From positions 2,728,001 through 2,792,000 of the forward strand of contig NZ_JACHMO010000001.1 in NCBI RefSeq assembly GCF_014205015.1: 64,000 bases of DNA, in the 5' to 3' direction. Shown piece after piece: positions 1 through 6,760 of the stretch. Origin of the DNA: Saccharothrix ecbatanensis (GTDB lineage Bacteria; Actinomycetota; Actinomycetes; Mycobacteriales; Pseudonocardiaceae). The translations under genes and the position numbers were made by a program. How positions within the stretch are numbered: the stretch's first letter is position 1; each line of letters opens with the position of its first letter. The notes below the pieces were generated by a model, which saw nothing but the letters and a program-made list of their open reading frames with translations, was not told the DNA's origin and did no database searches.

Positions 1-656
1 CGCTCCCGGTAGAAGGTGATCAGCCGCTGGAAGTGCTCCTTGGGCCAGAAGATGTGGTTGGCGAAGAAGCCGTCGCCGTAGTAGGCGGCCTGCTCGGCGA
101 TCTCCGGGCTGCGGATCGAGCCGTGCCACACGAACGGCGGCACGTCGTCCAGCGGACGCGGGGTCGAGGTGAACGACTGGAGCGGCGTGCGGTGCTTGCC
201 CTCCCAGTCCACGACGTCCTCGCGCCACAGCCGGCGCAGCAGGGCGTAGTTCTCGATCGCCAGGTCGATGCCGTCGCGAAGGTCCTTGCCGAACCAGGGA
301 TACACGGGCGCCGTGTTGCCTCGGCCCATGACCAGGTCCACCCGGCCGTCGGCGAGGTGCTGGAGCATCGCGTAGTCCTCGGCGATCTTCACCGGGTCGT
401 TCGTGGTGATCAGCGTGGTCGCGGTGGACAGGATCAGCCGCTCGGTGCGGGCCGCGATGTAGCCGAGCATGGTGGTCGGCGACGACGGCACGAACGGCGG
501 GTTGTGGTGCTCGCCGGTCGCGAACACGTCCAGGCCGACCTCTTCCGCCTTCAGCGCGATCGCGACCATGGCCTTGATGCGCTCGGCCTCGGTCGGCGTC
601 CGGCCCGTGGTGGGGTCGGGCGTCACGTCGCCGACGGTGAAGACACCGAACTGCAT
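1..656 (-). CDS. LLM-class flavin-dependent oxidoreductase (luciferase-like), 3' end outside window
   Basis: The reading frame opens at an ATG (656-654) behind a GAGGAG ribosome site and runs off the left edge, so only about 218 N-terminal residues are visible. The protein starts MQFGVFTVGD and continues with ATGEHHNPPFVPSSP, the usual luciferase-family signature for an F420- or FMN-dependent TIM-barrel monooxygenase. Substrate unknown. It is divergent from an acyl-CoA dehydrogenase-type flavoenzyme, so the two may belong to one small oxidative module. A perfect hyphenated palindrome lies 18 bases upstream of the start (see 674-691). Confidence 0.85.
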   Translation of the reverse strand, partial: MQFGVFTVGDVTPDPTTGRTPTEAERIKAMVAIALKAEEVGLDVFATGEHHNPPFVPSSPTTMLGYIAARTERLILSTATTLITTNDPVKIAEDYAMLQHLADGRVDLVMGRGNTAPVYPWFGKDLRDGIDLAIENYALLRRLWREDVVDWEGKHRTPLQSFTSTPRPLDDVPPFVWHGSIRSPEIAEQAAYYGDGFFANHIFWPKEHFQRLITFYRE

Positions 657-673
657 GGCCACTCCTCATCAGG

Positions 674-691
674 TAGTTGCACTTTCAACTA
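674..691. promoter_or_regulatory. 18-bp palindrome TAGTTG-N6-CAACTA, candidate MarR-type operator
   Basis: Perfect inverted repeat TAGTTG/CAACTA with a 6-base spacer, in the 135-bp gap between the divergent luciferase-like and acyl-CoA dehydrogenase-like genes. On the minus strand it falls between a weak -35 (TTGTGC) and the start of the luciferase-like gene, a position suited to repression. The shape fits MarR-family operators, but no MarR gene is visible in the window; the family assignment is inference. Confidence 0.55.
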
Positions 692-791
692 ACTCGCACA
701 ACGGTACCTCACCCCAGGACTATTCCGGTGTTGTCTGGTGGCGCGGACCACGCCAAGGTGTGTCACACGGGTCACCGACGGGGGAGGCACG

Positions 792-1883
792 GTGCACGAG
801 CTGGTCCGGCGCGCCGCGGAGATCGTCCCGGTCCTGCGCGCCCACGCCGCCTGGGGTGACGAGCACCGGAGGCTGCACGAGGGCGCGTTGGAAGCGATGG
901 CCGACGCCGGCGTGCTGCGCCTTCGGGTGCCCGTCGCGCACGGCGGTCACGAAGCGGACCTGACCACGGTGGTCGAGGTCATCGCCGAACTGGCCCGCGG
1001 TGACGGGTCGGCGGCGTGGACCGCGGCGGTGTGGGCCATCTCGACCTGGGTTGCCGGCCAGTTCCCCGACGAGGTCCGGCAGGAGGTCTTCGCCAAACCG
1101 GACGTGCGGGTCACCGGCATCCTCAGCCCCACCGCGACGGCCGAGCCGGTCGGCGGCGGGGTGCTGGTCAACGGGCGGTGGGCGTTCACCACGTCCGCGC
1201 CGCAGAGCCACTGGACCACGAACGCCGCCATCCTCATGCCGGACCGGGTACCCGTGGCGCTGGCGATCCCCCTGGTCGACCTGGAGGTCGTGGACGACTG
1301 GCACACCACCGGCCTGCGTGCGACGGGCAGCGTGACCACGGTCGCGAAGGACCTGTTCGTGCCGGCCGAGCGGGTGCTGCGCCTGGCGCCCGTGCTGCTG
1401 GCCCACCCGGACGCCTCCGCGCCGATGTTCCGCGCGCCGTTCATGCCCGCCGCCTGCGCCACGGTCAGCGCGCCCGCCGTCGGCCTGGCCCGCGCGGCGG
1501 TGGAGGCGTTCGCGGCGGTCACCTCCGCGTTCCCGCTGCGGATCCGCGAGGCCACGGTGCTCGCCGACGAGGCCCAGGTCCACTCCCGCCGCACCGCCTC
1601 CGTGGTCGACCGCAAGGCCGCCCGCGGCGAGACGTGGACGCCCGAGGACCGCGCCGGGGTGCGCCGGGACCTCGGCGAGGCGTGCTCACGGGCACGGGAC
1701 GCGGTCGCCGTCCTCGACGCGAACGTCCTAGGCGCGAACGGTGCCGGGGCGGACTGCCCGGCCCTGCACCGCATCCAGCGCGACGTGCACGCGCTCAACC
1801 TGCACGCGGTCCTGCACCCCAACGCCAACCTGGAGCGGTACGGCCCGGTCTTCCTCGGCCGGCAGCCGGAGGCGGACGCGTGA
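792..1883 (+). CDS. acyl-CoA dehydrogenase-family flavoprotein (class D monooxygenase-like)
   Basis: 363 residues from a GTG preceded closely by GGGGAGG; an in-frame ATG at 738 lacks a ribosome site. N-terminal helical domain, then the ACAD middle beta-domain (around GDGSAAWT, TGILSPTATAEP and VNGRWAFTTSAP), then a C-terminal helical bundle. Sequences of this kind are usually annotated as acyl-CoA dehydrogenase, but many are flavin-dependent oxygenases (DszC/HpaB-like) rather than CoA-ester dehydrogenases; I see no clear catalytic glutamate. Divergent from a luciferase-like oxidoreductase, which suggests oxidation of a small organic compound. Substrate unknown. Confidence 0.75.
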   Translation: MHELVRRAAEIVPVLRAHAAWGDEHRRLHEGALEAMADAGVLRLRVPVAHGGHEADLTTVVEVIAELARGDGSAAWTAAVWAISTWVAGQFPDEVRQEVFAKPDVRVTGILSPTATAEPVGGGVLVNGRWAFTTSAPQSHWTTNAAILMPDRVPVALAIPLVDLEVVDDWHTTGLRATGSVTTVAKDLFVPAERVLRLAPVLLAHPDASAPMFRAPFMPAACATVSAPAVGLARAAVEAFAAVTSAFPLRIREATVLADEAQVHSRRTASVVDRKAARGETWTPEDRAGVRRDLGEACSRARDAVAVLDANVLGANGAGADCPALHRIQRDVHALNLHAVLHPNANLERYGPVFLGRQPEADA

Positions 1884-1984
1884 TTCCTTGATCCACCATT
1901 GTTTGCTGTTAGAAAGTAGTTAGCGCGGTTCCCCACTCTTGTCCGCAAGGCACAACGCCTGCACACAATCGAGGGGGAATGATC

Positions 1985-2401
1985 GTGATTCGCAGGATTC
2001 TCACGTTGCTCGGCGGTGTCGTGGCCGCCGCAGCGCTGTTCAGCGCTCCCGCCCAGGCCGCCGACACGGCCGACGTCCGGACGTACACGGCTCCGAGTGA
2101 TTCGGTCTCCACCCTGGCGTGGAGCGACTGCCCGGCCGCCCGGATGTGCATCTTCGCCAACCTCAACGGCGGCCGGCCGTACGGCTACTTCGCGTCGGGT
2201 GACGGCGACCTCGCCGACTCCAGCGGTCCGAGGGGGCTCAACAACACCACCGAGAGCGTGTGGAACCGCACCAGTCAGTACTGGTGCTTCTACGACGCCG
2301 GCGGCTACAACAACCTGATCTTCATCGTGGGGCCCGGCGTCCAGACCAACCTGGTCCCCGGGGACCGCAACCGGGTGACGTCGCTGCGCATCTGCCCCTG
2401 A
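1985..2401 (+). CDS. secreted peptidase inhibitor family I36 protein
   Basis: 138 residues from a GTG at 1985, placed 7 bases after the GAGGGGG ribosome site; the ATG at 1979 is only one base from that site. A Sec signal peptide covers about residues 1-25 and ends APAQA|ADT. The mature part has the I36 pattern (CIFANLNGG...YF, then repeated NN and W/Y residues) and four cysteines. The family founder is the Streptomyces metalloprotease inhibitor SMPI; whether this copy inhibits a protease is unproven. Confidence 0.8.
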   Translation: MIRRILTLLGGVVAAAALFSAPAQAADTADVRTYTAPSDSVSTLAWSDCPAARMCIFANLNGGRPYGYFASGDGDLADSSGPRGLNNTTESVWNRTSQYWCFYDAGGYNNLIFIVGPGVQTNLVPGDRNRVTSLRICP

Positions 2402-2422
2402 GCCCACCGGGGGTGAACGGGT

Positions 2423-2453
2423 CCGCGGCCGGGTTCTCGAAACCCGGCCGCGG
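2423..2453. terminator. bidirectional terminator hairpin between convergent genes
   Basis: Perfect 13-bp stem with a 5-base loop (CTCGA), between the stop of the I36 gene (2401) and the stop of the convergent SARP gene (2468). No U-tract, as is usual in GC-rich actinomycetes. Confidence 0.8.
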
Positions 2454-2467
2454 GCCTGTTCGAGCGG

Positions 2468-3205
2468 TCACCACCCCGCTGCGACCTCGCCGCGCAGGAT
2501 GCGGGAGTGCAGCGCGCGCAGCCGATTCGACGGCTCGACGCCCAGTTCACCGACCATCGTCCGGCGGAACGCCGCATAGACGTCCAAAGCGTCGGCGACC
2601 CGGCCGGACGACGCCAGCGCGGTCATGAGCTGCGCGCGGAGCCGTTCCCGCAGCGGGTGCTCCGCGACCAGCCCGGTCAGCTCGGCGACGAGGTCGGCGT
2701 CCCGGCCGAGCAGCAGGTCGGCGTCCACGCGCTCCTCCAGCACCGCCATCCGGAACTCCTCCAGCCCGGCCGCCACGTGGGCCGCGCAGCGGAGTTCCGG
2801 GAGCACCGGCCCCCGCCACCGCTTCAACGCCGACCGCAGCATCGCGGCGCCCGACTCGACGTCACCGGCGGCCAGCACGCGCCGGGCGTGCTCGACGTCG
2901 TCCCGGACCAGGTCCACTTCGAGTTCGGCCGGACTCGCCCGGAGCACGTACCCGGGTCTCGCCGTCCCGATCCGCGTCCTGCCGAGCAGTCGGCGCAGCC
3001 GGAACACGATGCTGTGCAGCTGCGCCTTCGCCGACGGCGGCGGGCACTGATCCCACAGCTCGTCGAAGATCCGACCGGCCGACACCACCTCGTTGGCGTG
3101 CAATACGAGCATCGCCAGCACAACCCTGTTCTGCGGTGTGCCGAGCGGAACTTCCTCCCCGCCGCATTCCACCCGACATTGCCCCAGTGAACGGAAAAGC
3201 CACAT
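2468..3205 (-). CDS. SARP-family transcriptional regulator (small AfsR/DnrI type)
   Basis: 245 residues, starting at the ATG at 3205 (protein MWLFRSLG) behind a G-rich ribosome site; an upstream in-frame ATG would add 24 basic residues unlike the family. N-terminal OmpR-type winged helix (about 1-90, including GTPQNRVVLAMLVLHAN and the recognition region QLHSIVFRLRRLL), then a bacterial transcriptional activation (BTAD) domain (about 95-240). Length matches single-module SARPs such as ActII-ORF4/DnrI. SARPs usually activate antibiotic clusters, but no biosynthetic cluster lies next to it here. Targets unknown. Confidence 0.85.
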   Translation of the reverse strand: MWLFRSLGQCRVECGGEEVPLGTPQNRVVLAMLVLHANEVVSAGRIFDELWDQCPPPSAKAQLHSIVFRLRRLLGRTRIGTARPGYVLRASPAELEVDLVRDDVEHARRVLAAGDVESGAAMLRSALKRWRGPVLPELRCAAHVAAGLEEFRMAVLEERVDADLLLGRDADLVAELTGLVAEHPLRERLRAQLMTALASSGRVADALDVYAAFRRTMVGELGVEPSNRLRALHSRILRGEVAAGW

Positions 3206-3303
3206 AAGCGCATCCCCCCGGATCCGTCTGCGATCCAGGGTGACACGCGACCGCGCCATTCGCAGGGAATGCGGCAAATCGCTTTCGCGCGTGGCGGCGG
3301 GGC

Positions 3304-6300
3304 TCAGTCGCGTTCGATCAGGTGCCCCACCACGTCCGGACCGGGGTGGGCGTGGCCGGAACCGTCCCGGCGGTCGTCCGCCGCGGGCAGCTCGACCGGC
3401 GACCCGTTGTCCGCCGCACCGGCCGGCCGCGGCCCCACCCAGGCCAACGCCAACGCCGTCTCGCCCTTCAGGAACCGGTGCGCCCGCACACCACCCGTCG
3501 CCCGGCCCTTCGCCGGGTACACGGAGAACGGCGTCACCTTCACGCTCTGCCCCGTCGACGTCACGACCATCGGCTCACCGTGCTCGTCATCGTCCGTGCG
3601 CACGGCCCCGAAGAACACCACCGACGCGTCCGAGCCGACGTTGACACCGGCCATACCGCCGCCCTTGAGGCCCTGCGGACGCACCAGCGACGCCGGGTAC
3701 CGCAACAGCGACGCCTCCGACGTCACGAACACCACGGTCTCGTCCGGGCCGGCCAGCCAGGTCGCGCCGACCACCTCGTCACCCTCCTTGAGGGTGATCA
3801 CCTCGAACTCGTCCGACCGCACCGGCCACTCCGGCGCGCACACCTTCACCGTGCCCTGCCGCGTGCCCAACGCCAGCCCCGGCGACTCCGTGTCGGTCAG
3901 CGGCGCGATGCCCACGACCTTCTCACCGGCCTCCAGGTCCACCAGCTCACCGGCCGACATCCCACCGCTCAACGACACCGTGCCGCTCTGCTCCGGCAAC
4001 ACCGGCAGCGGCAGCACGTCCGTCTTGAACGCCCGACCCCGGTTCGTCACCAGCAACACCTGGCCACGCGCCGTCGTGTGCACGGTCGCCGCCACCGCGT
4101 CGTGCTTCGTCCGCCCGTTGCGGCGACGCGCCTCCGACGCCTCCTCCGACTCGGCGGCCGTGCGCGCCACCAGGCCCGTCGCGGACAGCACCACCTGGCA
4201 CGGGTCGTCGGCCACCTCCAGTGGCCCGGCCGGCTTCGACGCCGCCAGCACCTCCTTGAGGTCACCGTCGAGCAGCGTGGTGCGGCGCTCCTGCTGGAGG
4301 TCCTTGGCCACCTTCGCCAGCTCGGTCGACACGACCTTCTTCAACACGGCCGGGTCGTCCAGGATCTTGCTCAGCTCGGCGATCTCGTTGCGCAGCTTCT
4401 CCTGCTCCGCTTCCAACTCCAGCGCGTCGTAGCGGGTGAGCCGGCGCAGCGGCGTGTCGAGGATGTACGTCGCCTGGATCTCGGAGAGCTTGAACGTTTT
4501 CATCAAGCCCTCCTTCGCGGCGGCGGCGTTGTCGCTGCCCCGGATGAGCTTGATCACCTTGTCGATGTCCAGCAGCGCCCTGAGCAGGCCCTCGACCAGG
4601 TGCAGCCGGTCCTCCCGCTTGCGGCGGCGGAACTTGGTGCGCCGGGTGACGACCTCGTAGCGGTGCTTGAGGAACACCTCCAGCAGCGCCTTCAGCCCCA
4701 GCGTCCGCGGCTGTCCCTCGACCAGGACCAGGTTGTTGATGCCGAACGACTGCTCCATCGGCGTCAGCCGGTACAGGTCGGACAGCAGGGCCTGCGGGTT
4801 CACGCCGACCTTGCACTCGATGACCACGCGGGTGCCGTTCTCGCGGTCGGTGAGGTCCTTGACGTCGGAGATGCCGGTCAGCCGCTTGGACTTGGTGACC
4901 TCGTCGGTGATCTTCTCGATGATCTTCTCCGGCCCGACGCCGTACGGCAGCTCGGTGACCGTGATCGCCTGTCGGCCACGGCTGCCCTCCAGCAGCCCGG
5001 TCTCCACCTTGGCCCGCATCCGCACCACACCGCGCCCGGTCTCGTACGCCTTGCGCACCTCGTCCAGCCCGAGCAGCACCCCGCCGGTCGGCAGGTCGGG
5101 GCCGGGGATGAACTCCATCAGCTTGTCCAGCGAGGCGTCCGGGTGCGTCACCAGGTGCCGCGCCGCCGCGACCACCTCGGCCAGGTTGTGCGGGATCATG
5201 TTCGTCGCCATCCCGACCGCGATCCCCGACGTGCCGTTGACCAGCAGGTTCGGGAACGCGGCGGGCAGCACGGTCGGCTCTTGCAGTGAGCCGTCGTAGT
5301 TGGGCCGGAAGTCGACGGTGTCCTCGTCCAACTCCCCGACCAGCAGCATCGCGGCGGGCGACATCCGGGCTTCCGTGTAGCGCGACGCCGCCGGTCCGTC
5401 GTCCGGGCTTCCGAAGTTGCCGTGCCCGTCGACCAACGGGGTGTTCAGCGAGAAGTCCTGGGCCAGGCGGACCATCGCGTCGTAGATCGCGGTGTCGCCG
5501 TGCGGGTGGTACTTGCCCATGCAGTTGTGCACGACGAAGCCGCTGACCACGAACGCGTGCTCGTCGGTGGCGACCTGGATGTCGTACGTGGTGTCCGGTG
5601 CGACCGGTTCCACCGACACGACCTGCGGGAACGGCTTGTCGGTGGCGTGCCGGGCGTTGCGGATGACCTGGACCAGGCCGTCTTGGCGCGGGCCGACGCC
5701 GGTCCAGCGCAGCAACGCCACGGCGAGCGCGGCGGCGTCACGGCCGGTGATGGCGAGGGAGCCGGCGTCACGCCGGGTGCGGATGCCCGAATCGGCGAGC
5801 ATGGCGTACTCGGGCTCGCCGCCGGGCAGCACGATCTCGCGGCCGTCGCGGACGAAGCCGCCGGCGGCGAACAGGCCCGACAGGAACGGCGTCCACGCCG
5901 AGCGGTCGCGCAGCACGGAGTCGAACCGGCCCGCGACGGCCGCTTCCAGGCCTGTGTGGCGGGCGAAGGTGAGGGTGTGGCGGACGCGCTCGTCCGTCTC
6001 GACCTTGTCGCGCGCCACGGTCACGTCGTGCGCGATGGCCCAGCCGTGCGCGATGTCGATCGGGTCGACGTCGGCCAGTTCCAGCCGCACCCGCCCGTCG
6101 GCGAGCACGTCACCGGCCGCCGCGACCAAGCCGAGCACGAAACCGGACGAGTCGCCGTCGGCGAGGAGGTTCGCGTGCCGTTCGCCGCCGAAAGCCACCG
6201 TGTGGGCGCCGGCGAGGTCACGGGCGTCGGTCCACCCGTCGGTCTCGTCGTGGGTGCGGAACCGCTGACCGGGTGTGACGAGCATCGAGTGGCCGTCGGA

Positions 6301-6717
6301 CCAGGTGACGCGGACCAGGTCGGACACGGGGTTCTCGTACACGGCGTTGACCGCGACCGGCTCGCCCCGCCCGTCCAGGACGCGGTCGCCGATCTCGATC
6401 TCCTCGATCGGCCGCAGGCCCTCGGGCGTGGACACGAGCGCGCCGCGGACGAAGCAGTCGCCGACCACGCGGGAGGACTTCACGTACGCGCTGGTCGGGC
6501 GGTAGCCCTGCTCGTTCATCGAGAACAGGATCCGGCGGTGCACCGGCTTGAGGCCGTCCCGCGCGTCGGGCAGGGCCCGGGAGTGGATCACCGAGTAGGC
6601 GTACTCCAGGTACGAGTCCTCGATCTCGGTGGTGAGCGAGTTGTCGAAGACCTGGGCGCCCGCGCGGTCGAAGGCGGACGGGTCGACCCTGGTCGTGGGG
6701 GTCTTGCGGCGTGCCAT
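3304..6717 (-). CDS. parC: type IIA topoisomerase subunit A (ParC/GyrA-like) with in-frame intein
   Basis: 1137-residue precursor; ribosome site GAGGAA about 10 bases before the ATG, 40 bases after the parE stop. Residues 1-87 and 399-1137 are the topoisomerase; 88-398 are an intein, leaving an 826-residue mature subunit of usual actinobacterial ParC length. The extein carries MGKYHPHGDTAIYDAMVR (399-417), the catalytic tyrosine in ASRYTEARM (Y447 of the precursor, Y136 after splicing), a coiled-coil gate (LEAEQEKLRNEI) and C-terminal beta-pinwheel blades. It cuts and passes DNA with ParE to decatenate or relax chromosomes. Annotators may call it GyrA; the EGDSALG motif of its partner and the operon favour the second, ParCE-type enzyme. 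Confidence 0.93.
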   Translation of the reverse strand: MARRKTPTTRVDPSAFDRAGAQVFDNSLTTEIEDSYLEYAYSVIHSRALPDARDGLKPVHRRILFSMNEQGYRPTSAYVKSSRVVGDCFVRGALVSTPEGLRPIEEIEIGDRVLDGRGEPVAVNAVYENPVSDLVRVTWSDGHSMLVTPGQRFRTHDETDGWTDARDLAGAHTVAFGGERHANLLADGDSSGFVLGLVAAAGDVLADGRVRLELADVDPIDIAHGWAIAHDVTVARDKVETDERVRHTLTFARHTGLEAAVAGRFDSVLRDRSAWTPFLSGLFAAGGFVRDGREIVLPGGEPEYAMLADSGIRTRRDAGSLAITGRDAAALAVALLRWTGVGPRQDGLVQVIRNARHATDKPFPQVVSVEPVAPDTTYDIQVATDEHAFVVSGFVVHNCMGKYHPHGDTAIYDAMVRLAQDFSLNTPLVDGHGNFGSPDDGPAASRYTEARMSPAAMLLVGELDEDTVDFRPNYDGSLQEPTVLPAAFPNLLVNGTSGIAVGMATNMIPHNLAEVVAAARHLVTHPDASLDKLMEFIPGPDLPTGGVLLGLDEVRKAYETGRGVVRMRAKVETGLLEGSRGRQAITVTELPYGVGPEKIIEKITDEVTKSKRLTGISDVKDLTDRENGTRVVIECKVGVNPQALLSDLYRLTPMEQSFGINNLVLVEGQPRTLGLKALLEVFLKHRYEVVTRRTKFRRRKREDRLHLVEGLLRALLDIDKVIKLIRGSDNAAAAKEGLMKTFKLSEIQATYILDTPLRRLTRYDALELEAEQEKLRNEIAELSKILDDPAVLKKVVSTELAKVAKDLQQERRTTLLDGDLKEVLAASKPAGPLEVADDPCQVVLSATGLVARTAAESEEASEARRRNGRTKHDAVAATVHTTARGQVLLVTNRGRAFKTDVLPLPVLPEQSGTVSLSGGMSAGELVDLEAGEKVVGIAPLTDTESPGLALGTRQGTVKVCAPEWPVRSDEFEVITLKEGDEVVGATWLAGPDETVVFVTSEASLLRYPASLVRPQGLKGGGMAGVNVGSDASVVFFGAVRTDDDEHGEPMVVTSTGQSVKVTPFSVYPAKGRATGGVRAHRFLKGETALALAWVGPRPAGAADNGSPVELPAADDRRDGSGHAHPGPDVVGHLIERD
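5524..6456 (-). mobile_element. ParC intein (311 aa) with degenerate LAGLIDADG-type region
   Basis: Starts with Cys88 (CFVRGALVSTPEG, splicing block A) and ends SGFVVHN before a +1 Cys, so both splice junctions look complete. Block F (TYDIQVATDEHAFVV) is normal. Block B reads VTPGQRF where inteins normally have TxxH, so the activating histidine is Gln. The middle holds two LAGLIDADG-like motifs, LGLVAAAGDV and FLSGLFAAGGFV; the second has lost its catalytic aspartate. It interrupts VGD|CMGKYHPHGD, just ahead of the DNA-binding helix and quinolone-determining region. Probably splices but no longer homes. Confidence 0.9.
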
Positions 6718-6728
6718 GGTCGGTCGTT

Positions 6729-6760
6729 TCCTCGTGTCAGGCGGGGTGTCAGGCGGGTCA
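6729..6760 (-). repeat. 12-bp repeat carrying the parE stop, before parC
   Basis: Read on the coding strand, the parE stop region CTGACCCGC is followed by CTGACACCCCGC and CTGACACGAGG. The TGA context of parE is therefore copied about three times within the 40-bp parE-parC gap, the last copy running into the parC ribosome site. One of several gene ends in this window with this structure. Confidence 0.6.

Noticed and set aside
3322..5289. Long open frame antisense to parC (about 655 codons)
   Set aside because: Low-complexity Arg/His/Leu-rich product with no domain, exactly opposite a conserved gene; a GC-rich shadow frame.
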